Source of the DNA: Aestuariivivens sediminis
GTDB taxonomy: Bacteria > Bacteroidota > Bacteroidia > Flavobacteriales > Flavobacteriaceae
Reading direction: 5' to 3'
DNA: 64,000 nt
Assembly: GCF_022662105.1 (NCBI RefSeq)
Contig: NZ_JAKMCP010000001.1
Span: 868,001 to 932,000, forward strand
Shown here: positions 36,657-45,199 of the stretch, in pieces
Position numbering within the stretch: position 1 is the stretch's first letter
Layout: the number at the start of each line of letters is the position of its first letter
The notes under the pieces: generated by a model
Told to the model about the DNA's origin: nothing
Database searches by the model: none
The model's input: the letters and a program-made list of their open reading frames with translations, nothing else
Translations under genes and position numbers: made by a program

Positions 36657-37862
36657 TTAAAAATATTTTATTAAGGTAAGTCCTATAAAACTATCCTTCC
36701 TAAAGTTCGATAAAAACAATTCATTATGGTCTATACGGCTAAATATTCGCCCTTCTAATTCAAGTTTCATACTTTCTCCTAGTCGTCTTGAAGCCTCTAT
36801 TCCTATTATTTTACTGCTCCTTTCCAAATCGCTTATAACTCCCAATAGAATAGACGTGTCCTGCACATCATTAAAGGCAATTCTTGAACCCAAAAAGCAA
36901 TCATTTTGCAAAGCATTAAATGCAAGATCACCCCTGTCGTCATAAAGATACTCCATTATTAATCCGACATCAATTCCTGAGCTTTTTATATTGCCAATGG
37001 TATATTCAAAACCAGCTGTAAGCGCCAAAAAATTCTGAAGTTCGCCGGATCTGTAAATAGATTCCAGTTTCCACAAAAAGGCATTATTGGTAATCTGCAG
37101 GTCCAGTCCCACCTGATGAATAACGGGATACAAGGCTGATATACCGGATGGTGCATCAAATTGTACAAGGGGTTCCCGGCCTGTCCCATAAAAATAAGAC
37201 AACCCTAAATCAACACTGTTAAAGCTATTGTTATACCTCAAAGCAACATCCTGATGCCATTCCTGAGCTGCACTTTCATAAAGCACATCATCGGTGTTAA
37301 TGATTATGGGAAATCGGAATCGCCCTTTTGCCCCTGGCAAGGTTCTCTTTCTGTGATAGGGCAAATAAAACAGATCCAAAGTGCCAAGGTTGGTATAAAT
37401 GGAAAACTGCACCATGGGCTGGCCCAGTTTTTCCTCACCATCAAAACTTTCGATGGCATCGGTCTGATTGATAATGTCAACCAAATGGTTGCTCTCGGTA
37501 ACACCCCAAAAGACCTTCTTTAAGCCAATACTCAATTCCCAGTTCCCTCTTACCTTATGGAAATAGAATTCCCTGAAATCAAAATGAGTTCTTTCATCAT
37601 CACGATCCATCCTTACAAACCCTTCTATGTTCATACTATGGTCTCCATCATTCCAATCCAGAGTGTATTTGGGTCTTAATGCCACCGACGGATAGTATCT
37701 TTTCTGGTCGTTGAATGCCGGGGCTTCCAAAAAATATCTGTTTTCCAATTCAACATCCAACTCCAAGTCATGATTGTGTACTTTAACAATGGTGTCATTC
37801 TGAGCATTTGCAACACTTAGAAACAGACCCACTAAAATATATATTATATGTTTTTTCATCAT
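36657..37862 (-). CDS. porin-like outer-membrane protein (DUF1302-like role)
   Basis: A 401-residue protein with a signal peptide (LFLSVANAQ). It has many amphipathic strands and a terminal Phe (LTLIKYF), typical of an outer-membrane barrel. FREFYFHKVRGNWELSIGLKKVFWGVTESNHLVDIINQTD resembles DUF1302-type barrels, which in Proteobacteria sit with DUF1329 and an MMPL transporter. Here the same neighbours are present in analogous form: a LolA-like protein and an RND/MMPL gene upstream. Likely the outer-membrane end of that system. Confidence 0.75.
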   Translation of the reverse strand: MMKKHIIYILVGLFLSVANAQNDTIVKVHNHDLELDVELENRYFLEAPAFNDQKRYYPSVALRPKYTLDWNDGDHSMNIEGFVRMDRDDERTHFDFREFYFHKVRGNWELSIGLKKVFWGVTESNHLVDIINQTDAIESFDGEEKLGQPMVQFSIYTNLGTLDLFYLPYHRKRTLPGAKGRFRFPIIINTDDVLYESAAQEWHQDVALRYNNSFNSVDLGLSYFYGTGREPLVQFDAPSGISALYPVIHQVGLDLQITNNAFLWKLESIYRSGELQNFLALTAGFEYTIGNIKSSGIDVGLIMEYLYDDRGDLAFNALQNDCFLGSRIAFNDVQDTSILLGVISDLERSSKIIGIEASRRLGESMKLELEGRIFSRIDHNELFLSNFRKDSFIGLTLIKYF

Positions 37863-37963
37863 TTTTCTTTTAAGTTCATTAAACTAATTCCCGTTAACCT
37901 CACGTGCCTACTTCCTGTAATGAACTCACCTGGCAGCTGTACTATTTGTTGCCGATTTTAAAA

Positions 37964-37993
37964 CATCGGGGGCTTTAATCAAGGCCCCCAATG
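37964..37993 (-). terminator. intra-operon hairpin (attenuator-like)
   Basis: The GC-rich stem GGGGGC/GCCCCC is extended by further pairs on both sides, with a TTTT run following on the minus strand. It lies in the 171-bp gap between the LolA-like gene and the porin-like gene. It may lower expression of the two distal genes or protect the upstream mRNA end. Confidence 0.6.
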
Positions 37994-38033
37994 TCATCAT
38001 CAACCAACAAATTAAAATCGAAGCAGCACGATT

Positions 38034-38795
38034 CTAATTTCTCTTTAAAGCATTTTGGGTGAAATCATCATCCGTTAAGTTCACATCAAAATCATAGCTT
38101 AAAAATTGCAACTGTGTTTCCTTTTTACTTTGGTGGTTCACCATATGCAGTTCCGCTGCTCTCCAAAATTTGTTCTTATAAAGGTTATAATTGGCATAGG
38201 TTAAGGTCTTTAACAAGGCATTCTTCCTATCATAAAAATCAATTGATTCTATCCGGTAACCCGCATCCTGGTTATAGGTCACGACTCTTCTGGTATATCC
38301 GGATTTTGGATCGACGGGATATTGTTCAACGACCAGATAGTTATTCTGCTCCTTCAAAAATTTGTAGGTGTATTTCTCTACTTCCTGTGATGATAAATCC
38401 TCATAAGCAAATTCACTTCCCACAAAAGGTCCCGATTTGTTACTGGAAGAAATGCGCTTCACTCTTTTAATCGAGGGCAAATACAACCACTGATCGTCGG
38501 GTTCAATCTTATGGGTATAGGTTAAGGTGGATGTCCCCTTAACATCCTTAGGGCTGCTGAATACAATCAAAGATTTGTCGCCGTCCTCAACCAACTCGAG
38601 AGTTCTCACCTCTAAGGCACGTTCACTCACTTGTCCGTTCTTGTTTTTTAAAACCATCTTTAAAGTCGAGGCGGAGCTCTTGAAGCCCATATCTGCCTTT
38701 TCAGCAGCTATTGCAATTTCCAGTCCTCTGTCTTGTGCCTGACTTGCCGTGTAGACGGTAAGTAACAGGACCATTGTTAATACTGTATTTTTCAT
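38034..38795 (-). CDS. LolA-like periplasmic carrier (outer-membrane lipoprotein-sorting family)
   Basis: A 253-residue exported protein (signal TVYTASQAQ). The conserved block QWLYLPSIKRVKRISSSNKSGPFVGSEFAYEDL is the signature of the LolA-like family PF17131. The fold offers a half-open hydrophobic cavity that carries acyl chains or other hydrophobic molecules through the periplasm. It sits between an RND/MMPL transporter (18-bp gap) and a porin-like protein, which suits a carrier handing cargo from one to the other. Confidence 0.9.
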   Translation of the reverse strand: MKNTVLTMVLLLTVYTASQAQDRGLEIAIAAEKADMGFKSSASTLKMVLKNKNGQVSERALEVRTLELVEDGDKSLIVFSSPKDVKGTSTLTYTHKIEPDDQWLYLPSIKRVKRISSSNKSGPFVGSEFAYEDLSSQEVEKYTYKFLKEQNNYLVVEQYPVDPKSGYTRRVVTYNQDAGYRIESIDFYDRKNALLKTLTYANYNLYKNKFWRAAELHMVNHQSKKETQLQFLSYDFDVNLTDDDFTQNALKRN

Positions 38796-38813
38796 GTTTT
38801 CTGTTTTTAATTG

Positions 38814-41192
38814 TTATCTGTAAAATAAAATTGAGGTGTATTTCCTCCTGGCCCTTTTTATGGGGCTTGTTAATATGAGCAATGCCGGTAGTAGTAAAAA
38901 GTCGATGATGAGCGCTGCTATAATAATGACCACCGTAATTCTGGCCATATAACTATTTAGTGCAAAGGAAGAGGTAGACAGGACTAAAAAACCGGACAGT
39001 AACACTATGGTTGTTGTAACCAAGGCCTTCCCCACGGTTTGGAAGGCATATTCCACTGCCCGTTGCGGACTGTGTCCATACTCTCTCCTGGCTCTCAGGA
39101 ATTTACTCATAAAGTGTACGGTGTCGTCCACTATGATGCCCAGAGTCATTCCAAAAACTATGACCATTCCTGTATTGATCTGGGCCTTGTACAACGCCCA
39201 GATCCCAAACCCAACCAATACTGGGGCCACATTTGGTATTAAGCTTAAGAGCCCGAGTTTAAAATTCCTTAATGCTAACATGAGGACAAGAGAAATTAAC
39301 AGAAGGGCTACGATATTACCCTTAAACATACTGTTTGCCTGTCTAAATCCAAGTTTAGAGAACATGAGCATCGGGCTTACGCCAATGGCATGCATATAGT
39401 CCGGGGTATGTTGGCTTAACCAATCTTCACCTCTTTTGGCAAAAGCGATCATATCCGGGCTGTCTAAGTTTTTAACCGTAACGGTAACCCTGGATTCAGA
39501 TTTGTCAACATTAATCTGGTTATTTAAGTCCAACCCAAATGGCAAGGACAATTCATAAAGCAATAAATACTGTGCAGCTTCCTCACGTGAATCCGGTATC
39601 CTATAATACCCTTCATCATCCCCATGCATCGATCTATTAATGCGCCGGGCCACTTCACTAAAGGCACTCACATGAATGACTTCAGGTTGTTCGTATAGCC
39701 AATCTTCAAATTCATTTAGCTTCTTTAAATAGTCGGGGTTGTTGATGCCCCCGCTCTCACCACTTCCAATGGAGTATTCGACGTTATAAACCCCTGTTAA
39801 ATGGTTGCTGATATAATCGGTATCGGATCTAAACTGAACGGTTTGATCAAAGTAATTGATGAACTCGTCATTAAAGCTGTTTTTGGTGGACAGATAAGTT
39901 AACCCCCCAATAATTGCTACGGAAATTACGGTGATGGCTATAGGCTGTCTAATCACCAGACTTGATAAAATCGTATGCCATTCGTAATTAAACCTGGAGA
40001 CCTTTCCAGTCTTATCCACTCGACCCTTTTTTAATGGCAAAATTGCCATAAGTGCCGGTAATACCGTTGTCGAATAAAGAAAGGCCATCGTCATGCCAAA
40101 TGCAACTATGTTTCCCAAGTCCCAAAACGGTGGTACATCCCCAAAATTCATGGTCAGGAAACCAATAACCGTTGTTAGACTGGTTATAAAAACCGGCATA
40201 AAATTCAGACGCATCGATTCGATCAAGGCATCAAACTTGCTCATACGCTCCTTTCTGATTTTCTGAAGCATGGTCATTAAGATATGTATGCTATCGGCAA
40301 CTGCTAAGGTTAGAATCATGGTAGGGAATACCGACGAGGGCGGTGTTAATTTAATTCCCATGATCCCTACAAAACCCACTGAGCTAATGATAGAAAACAG
40401 CACGACCAATAGGGTAGCGAATGTGCTTTGAACACTTCGGGTTAAAATAAAGGTAGTCAGAATTACAATGAGTAACATGATACCGGTTAGGGCCATATCC
40501 TTCATTGAGGCTTCAAAAAAGGCCGTGGTTAAGGGCACCATTCCAGAGGTATGAATCTCGAATTGCGGGTACTTTTTCTGAAATTCAGTAATCATTGCCC
40601 TAATGGAATTCATTACCTCAGGCACTTCCAGGGCACTGTCTTCTCCGGGTAGTCGAACCGTTATGTTAATGGCCGTTACACTACCCTCAGGGTTAATAAT
40701 CCTATTAACCAACATGGGCTCGCTTAAGGCGATTTGCCTAATATCCTCTATTTCCGATTCACTCTTATTTATGGAATCATAGGACAAATCATCCACATAC
40801 AGATCGTCATTCTCGGCCCTGGTATATTGAAAATTGGTAATTGCATCAACTCTGGACGAGTAGGGGGTGTTCCATGCCTGTTGGGTTAGTTCCTCAATAG
40901 CGGTAAGGTTGACCTTAGTAAAGATATTTTTGTTTTTTGGGGATAAAACCAAAATAACATTATCATCCTTGGTGTACTTATCCTGCAAAGCATCAAAGGC
41001 TTCCAGCTCAGGATTGGATTTACTAAAAAATACATGGTAATCCCCATCAAATTTCATCGCCCCTTGTAACCCCAACACGGTGGTTAACACAACGGCTGAC
41101 ACAAAGACATACCATTTATTTTTGATCACAAATCTTGCCCAGTTGATGGCAAATTTGTTTGCTGAATTTTTTATTTTTTTAAACGCATTCAT
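38814..41192 (-). CDS. RND-superfamily (MMPL-type) exporter
   Basis: A 792-residue inner-membrane transporter. It has the two-fold RND/MMPL plan: one N-terminal helix, a periplasmic domain (about 55-230), five helices with the sterol-sensing-like block PTMILTLAVADSIHIL, then the same pattern repeated with GMTLGIIVDDTVHFMSKFLRARRE. The conserved Asp residues in AVADS and IVDD fit proton coupling. Members without a membrane-fusion protein export lipids or hydrophobic molecules. The start overlaps the DUF2461 stop by four bases, so it is translationally coupled. Confidence 0.92.
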   Translation of the reverse strand: MNAFKKIKNSANKFAINWARFVIKNKWYVFVSAVVLTTVLGLQGAMKFDGDYHVFFSKSNPELEAFDALQDKYTKDDNVILVLSPKNKNIFTKVNLTAIEELTQQAWNTPYSSRVDAITNFQYTRAENDDLYVDDLSYDSINKSESEIEDIRQIALSEPMLVNRIINPEGSVTAINITVRLPGEDSALEVPEVMNSIRAMITEFQKKYPQFEIHTSGMVPLTTAFFEASMKDMALTGIMLLIVILTTFILTRSVQSTFATLLVVLFSIISSVGFVGIMGIKLTPPSSVFPTMILTLAVADSIHILMTMLQKIRKERMSKFDALIESMRLNFMPVFITSLTTVIGFLTMNFGDVPPFWDLGNIVAFGMTMAFLYSTTVLPALMAILPLKKGRVDKTGKVSRFNYEWHTILSSLVIRQPIAITVISVAIIGGLTYLSTKNSFNDEFINYFDQTVQFRSDTDYISNHLTGVYNVEYSIGSGESGGINNPDYLKKLNEFEDWLYEQPEVIHVSAFSEVARRINRSMHGDDEGYYRIPDSREEAAQYLLLYELSLPFGLDLNNQINVDKSESRVTVTVKNLDSPDMIAFAKRGEDWLSQHTPDYMHAIGVSPMLMFSKLGFRQANSMFKGNIVALLLISLVLMLALRNFKLGLLSLIPNVAPVLVGFGIWALYKAQINTGMVIVFGMTLGIIVDDTVHFMSKFLRARREYGHSPQRAVEYAFQTVGKALVTTTIVLLSGFLVLSTSSFALNSYMARITVVIIIAALIIDFLLLPALLILTSPIKRARRKYTSILFYR

Positions 41193-41803
41193 AAGGATTT
41201 ATTTAATAGTGTTCTTAAAGTTTTGATTACCGGATTTGCCATCCGCCAATAGGTTAGAAACAGTTCGTTTAAACCTACATTATCGATAATATGAACGGGT
41301 ATTATCGTTTGAAATACCACGCTGTTCTCCGTTCGGAGCAACGCTCCAAAGGTGCTTTTGAATCGGGCATCCTCAGTAAAAACATTAATCTCATGTATGT
41401 GACGTTCAAGCATTTTCATTTGAGGCTTTGTGAGCTTGAAACATCCTATGGCAATCTTGATATATCTCGCGCCTATCTCCAGATAAAATCCAGGCTCATC
41501 TCTCTGCCTCCTGCCTTTAGGACTAATCAATGCGGACTTGAACAGTTTATAGGGGGTCCCATCTCTATTGAATCGCATGTCCTTCTGAATCCTGAATACC
41601 GCATCATTAGCTTGAATGTCGATAGATGGATCTTCAAAGTTTATGGCTTCCAAAAGGTCTTCAACAAGTCGATTAAACGGACCATGAACATCGTTCTCGT
41701 AACGGGATTTGTTAAGTACGAACCATTCGCGACTATTGTTTTGTTCGAGCGCTTCAAAGAAGGATATATAGTCTCGTGTAAAGTATTTTGAATCTGTTTC
41801 CAT
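41189..41803 (-). CDS. DUF2461-family protein
   Basis: A 204-residue protein. FFEALEQNNSREWFVLNKSRYENDVHGPF, FRIQKDMRFNRDGTPYKLFKSALIS and GFYLEIGARYIKIAIGCF match DUF2461. Function unknown to me; the family is soluble and cytoplasmic. It overlaps the RND gene by four bases and is separated by 3 bp from the upstream membrane protein, so it is firmly inside the operon. It is shorter than many members at the C-terminus (no obvious truncation scar). Confidence 0.88.
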   Translation of the reverse strand: METDSKYFTRDYISFFEALEQNNSREWFVLNKSRYENDVHGPFNRLVEDLLEAINFEDPSIDIQANDAVFRIQKDMRFNRDGTPYKLFKSALISPKGRRQRDEPGFYLEIGARYIKIAIGCFKLTKPQMKMLERHIHEINVFTEDARFKSTFGALLRTENSVVFQTIIPVHIIDNVGLNELFLTYWRMANPVIKTLRTLLNKSL

Positions 41804-41806
41804 GCT

Positions 41807-42529
41807 TTATGATTTTAAGGGGTCCATTTGTTTCGAAGGGTTAAGCACTAATTTTCGCAATGTGAAGATGTGCAACAGCAGCGCTATGGGAGCAGCTATA
41901 CCTATTATGAGCATCATGGGAAAAGCACCGGCCATGGCCGTGTTTGGGAACTCCTTGAACCATATGGGATCGTGTTTTAACAAAATAAAAAGCACAACCA
42001 ACAAGTCTATAGTACCAATTATGGTTAACATCCAAAGCCCCGGTCTGAACCATTTGCTGCTCTTCAGGAACGCAACCAAAGTCAATATGGCAATAAGACC
42101 GGTAGTGGCATCACCATACCCGGAAGCCATAAATGCTTTTGGTCCTATGCCCCACAGAGCAATCAGGAAAAATAGGGATCCCAACATTCTCCAAATCTGG
42201 CCCAGTGCCAGATCTTTAAAGGAAATAGCATTCAGTATGGTTCGAAAATGTTCGCTTTTAAACATAAGCAGTACGGCAATTACCGGGACAAACAGGCCAA
42301 TTAAGAATTTGGGAAAGGCATCCTCCTGGTCATGGACAAAGGTTCCCGCTAAGGTTAAGATGTATATTGCTATAACCCAGATCCCTATTCCTGCAAGCCC
42401 TAATTTTTGATACCATTTTCTTAATGAAGGCTCCAGGTTGGATTTTTTTATCCCATTCCAAAACACAAGGACAAAAACGGCAGCCGCTAAAAGACTTATT
42501 ATTACTGAAACTGTTTTAATGAGTAACAT
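41807..42529 (-). CDS. multispanning membrane protein, unknown function
   Basis: A 240-residue hydrophobic protein with about seven predicted helices. I do not recognise a family. It lies 22 bp behind the acyl-CoA-dehydrogenase-like gene and 3 bp before DUF2461, so it belongs to the RND operon. Its LFIPVIAVLLM- and GLIAILTLVAFL-type segments give no catalytic clue. It may be a partner of the transporter. Confidence 0.75.
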   Translation of the reverse strand: MLLIKTVSVIISLLAAAVFVLVFWNGIKKSNLEPSLRKWYQKLGLAGIGIWVIAIYILTLAGTFVHDQEDAFPKFLIGLFVPVIAVLLMFKSEHFRTILNAISFKDLALGQIWRMLGSLFFLIALWGIGPKAFMASGYGDATTGLIAILTLVAFLKSSKWFRPGLWMLTIIGTIDLLVVLFILLKHDPIWFKEFPNTAMAGAFPMMLIIGIAAPIALLLHIFTLRKLVLNPSKQMDPLKS

Positions 42530-42551
42530 AGTTATTGTTTTTTAGTTTATT

Positions 42552-43688
42552 TTATTTTTCATTCTTATAATCACTGAGCAATTCGCGCCCTGTAAAGTCA
42601 TATTGATCCCATTTTGGTAAGGGGTGAAAATGTCCGGCCTGAACATCCCTGAACATTCTTTCAATAGCATGAGATTTATAGAAGCTCTGGCCTCCAATCA
42701 TATCCATGCATTGGTTAACCGTCGATATACAGGCCTCTGTTACATTCGTTTTCAAGCTTAAAATATCGATGGTCGTTTTATGGTTTGGTTCGAAAAGCAG
42801 GTCCCCAGCCTGTTGCACCATATACTGCCATTGCGTCCAGGCCATTATGAGTGCGTTATAAGCTTTTCCTACGATATAGTTGAGGTGCTTTTGATTTCTG
42901 GAATACGTTTTACCTATCCCAACGGCATCATGAAACGCACTTTCCGCGATACCAACATAGGCGGACATGATAAGCGGCATGGCCACTGGTATCACAACAT
43001 TCCATACCCCATGGTATGCCCCCTGAGGCCTTTGTAATGAAATGGCCGAATCCGGAATAAATACCTTATCGAAAACAAGGGTCTGCGATCCGGTGGAACG
43101 CATACCCATAACATCCCAATCATCCAAAATATTAACACCGAATGAATTGGTTGGAACCCCAAAATGAAATACCGAATTGCCTTTATCTGCATCTTGGTAA
43201 ATACCACTGGTAACGATCAGGTCGCCGGCAATGGACTGAGAGGCAAAATGTTTTTTACCTGAAAATAAATAGCCTCCCTCTGTCTTTATTAAAGACCCAT
43301 TAGAACTGAGCCAATCCCTGGCACCCGTACTGACAAGAACCAGTTGGTGTTTAGCGACATTCTTGAGTAACACCTTATTGGATCCATCCTGGTAATATTT
43401 CCATACACTGGCTGCTATTAAATGCTGGTGCATGGATAGTGCTAAAGCCGTAGAACCACATGATTTACCAATAATTTTTAGGCATTCACATATGTCCTTG
43501 TAGCTTACGCCCCTGCCTCCCAATGCCTTGGGAATCATTGCAGAAAAATAGTGGTGCTCTTTTAAGACCTCATAATTGTCGTAAACAAAACCACCGTTGT
43601 CGTCATGCGCTTTAGCATTTTCTTTAAATGCTGTTGCTAAGCGCTCCGTTAAAGCAACCCATGAAATATCTGTTTTCTCCTTAAACAT
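42552..43688 (-). CDS. acyl-CoA dehydrogenase-like flavoprotein (monooxygenase-type C-terminus)
   Basis: Started at the Met at 43688 (378 residues); the longer frame adds 14 odd residues. Acyl-CoA dehydrogenase N-, middle and C-domains are visible: MIPKALGGRGVSYKDIC, STALALSMHQHL, GARDWLSSNGSL, GMRSTGSQTLVFDKVFIPD and MDMIGGQSFYKSHAIERMFRDVQAGHFHPLP. The usual catalytic Glu of the C-terminal YEGT-type loop is not present, being replaced by the HPLPKWDQYDFTGR region. That pattern is seen in flavin monooxygenase-like members such as DszC. The substrate is unknown. First gene of the operon that leads to the RND exporter. Confidence 0.82.
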   Translation of the reverse strand: MFKEKTDISWVALTERLATAFKENAKAHDDNGGFVYDNYEVLKEHHYFSAMIPKALGGRGVSYKDICECLKIIGKSCGSTALALSMHQHLIAASVWKYYQDGSNKVLLKNVAKHQLVLVSTGARDWLSSNGSLIKTEGGYLFSGKKHFASQSIAGDLIVTSGIYQDADKGNSVFHFGVPTNSFGVNILDDWDVMGMRSTGSQTLVFDKVFIPDSAISLQRPQGAYHGVWNVVIPVAMPLIMSAYVGIAESAFHDAVGIGKTYSRNQKHLNYIVGKAYNALIMAWTQWQYMVQQAGDLLFEPNHKTTIDILSLKTNVTEACISTVNQCMDMIGGQSFYKSHAIERMFRDVQAGHFHPLPKWDQYDFTGRELLSDYKNEK

Positions 43689-43801
43689 GATTGAACTCTT
43701 TTTAAGTTTCCATGCAAAGGAATAGAACAAATAGGGTTTAGATTATTCAATAAAGTCCAATGTTTTGACTGAGAAGTCCAGACTAGTAAACTGAAGGTTT
43801 T

Positions 43802-44665
43802 TTAGTTTGTTTTCCTAAAGGAAGAAGGTGTTGTACCGTATTTTGATTTAAAAGCTCTGCTAAAATGAGCAACACTTTCAAACCCGCAATCGTACGCAAT
43901 TTGAGAAATCGTATCTAAATTATATGTTAAGAGTTCGGCTGCTTTCTTCAGCCGTCTTTCAAGAATCCATTTTCCGGGACTCGTGTTATAGTGATTTTTA
44001 AAATCCCGTTTAAAACTGGACTTGCTTCTGTGACATAACTTTGCCAATTGCTCCAAACGTAAATTGTAATGAAAATTCGCTTCCATAATATTAGGAAGTG
44101 AAGGGAGGTCGCTTAGGGTGGTACTTTTTAAATAAGAAGCAATCTTAACATTATTCTTGCTGTTGGCCAGGCTTAGCAAAAGTTCCTTGGCCTTTAACTG
44201 AAGAATACTGTTCAGTGGTTTATTGGTATCGTAAAAATATCCCAATAAGGACTGAAAAAAAGATTTAAATTCAACATTTATTTTAATGCGGTCTATAATA
44301 AAGGTATCGGCCCCTTCCACATGCTTAATAGGAATATTTTTTATATCCTCTTTTAGACTTGACTTTATAATATCGTCTGAAAAGAATATCCCCAGCATAC
44401 AGAACTCTTCCTTGAAATTTTGCTTGATTATCGAAGCTCCCTTTTTAATATATATGGCTTCCCCCTTCTTGACCGCCCATTGTGACTCCTTAGTACTCCA
44501 AGTTTTTTCACCACTTAATATGTAAATAATATAATCGTACTGTGACCAGATTTCTACAGTATCCTGTTCAAGAGGGCATTTATACTCAACAAATAAGAGA
44601 TTATCGACTTCAAATTTATTGAAGACGATATCACTCCTCATGGTTTCGTAAAAGTCGTATACCAT
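43802..44665 (-). CDS. AraC-family transcriptional regulator
   Basis: A 287-residue regulator. The N-terminal cupin-like sensor (about 20-160) includes IIYILSGEKTWSTKESQWAVKKGEAIYIKKGASII. The C-terminal pair of helix-turn-helices includes FHYNLRLEQLAKLCHRSKSSFKRDFKNHYNTSPGKWI and ISQIAYDCGFESVAHFSRAFKSKYGTTPSSF. It lies 113 bp upstream of the flavoprotein gene on the same strand and is the natural candidate to control the 36.3-43.7 kb operon, probably in response to a small ligand. Confidence 0.92.
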   Translation of the reverse strand: MVYDFYETMRSDIVFNKFEVDNLLFVEYKCPLEQDTVEIWSQYDYIIYILSGEKTWSTKESQWAVKKGEAIYIKKGASIIKQNFKEEFCMLGIFFSDDIIKSSLKEDIKNIPIKHVEGADTFIIDRIKINVEFKSFFQSLLGYFYDTNKPLNSILQLKAKELLLSLANSKNNVKIASYLKSTTLSDLPSLPNIMEANFHYNLRLEQLAKLCHRSKSSFKRDFKNHYNTSPGKWILERRLKKAAELLTYNLDTISQIAYDCGFESVAHFSRAFKSKYGTTPSSFRKTN

Positions 44666-44908
44666 AACTATGTATGACAGGATCCCTCAAAATTAATTAA
44701 TTTTTACCAATTCCATCACCCATCATAAACCTGTACTATACGTTAAAGGGCATCATTCCATTAAGGAAAAGTCCAGCCCTATGATCATGCTTAAAATGAT
44801 AGTTATGCCGGGTAAAACTATAATGCTATCCGGAATGTATTTAAAAAATGGTCACCTTTAATAACCACGAAATATGAGGAATTACCAGGACTCGAACCTG
44901 GATCTAGA

Positions 44909-44936
44909 CCTGCCCGAATTGCTTCAGGAAGGCGGG
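44909..44936. repeat. 28-bp hairpin inserted in tRNA 3'-half copy
   Basis: CCTGCC at the left pairs with GGCGGG at the right around a partly complementary interior. It splits the 3' strand of the anticodon stem: the flanking TCTAGA and GTTTAGG are contiguous in the intact gene. An identical insert lies at 45002-45029. Confidence 0.85.
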
Positions 44937-45001
44937 GTTTAGGAAACTCCTATTCCCTGCCTGCCGTAGTGGCCTTACCAGGACTCGAACCTGGATCTAG
45001 A

Positions 45002-45029
45002 CCTGCCCGAATTGCTTCAGGAAGGCGGG
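45002..45029. repeat. second copy of the 28-bp hairpin insert
   Basis: Same sequence and same position inside the next tRNA 3'-half copy, 93 bp away. The pair therefore arose by tandem duplication after the insertion. Confidence 0.85.
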
Positions 45030-45127
45030 GTTTAGGAAACTCCTATTCCCTGCCTGCCGTAGTGGCCTTACCAGGACTCGAACCTGGATCTAGAGTTTAG
45101 GAAACTCCTATTCCCTGCCTGCCGTAG

Positions 45128-45199
45128 TGGCCTTACCAGGACTCGAACCTGGATCTAGAGTTTAGGAAACTCCTATTCTATCCCTTGAACTATAAGGCC
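45128..45199 (-). tRNA. tRNA-Arg (anticodon CCT)
   Basis: A 72-nt cloverleaf folds cleanly on the minus strand. Acceptor stem GGCCTTA/TAAGGCC with discriminator A; D stem GTTC/GAAT with GG in the loop; anticodon stem GGAGT/ACTCT with loop TTCCTAA (anticodon CCT at 34-36); T stem CCAGG/CCTGG with loop TTCGAGT. CCA is not encoded. This is the only intact tRNA in the array of partial copies on either side. Confidence 0.95.

Larger units (their letters stand above)
44880..45127 (-). repeat. three extra copies of the tRNA-Arg 3' half
   Basis: The T-arm, variable region and anticodon-arm portion recurs with the motif GGACTCGAACCTGG at 44888, 44981 and 45074 (and at 45139 in the intact gene). The periods are 93, 93 and 65 bp. 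Each unit ends in a CCCTGCCTGCC linker. The two leftmost carry an additional 28-bp insert. The outermost copy has a different acceptor end (GAGGAATTACC instead of TGGCCTTACC). None can fold as a complete tRNA. Confidence 0.9.

Noticed and set aside
41291-41791. 166-residue plus-strand ORF over DUF2461
   Set aside because: Antisense shadow: the minus-strand frame matches a known family and is coupled to the RND gene.
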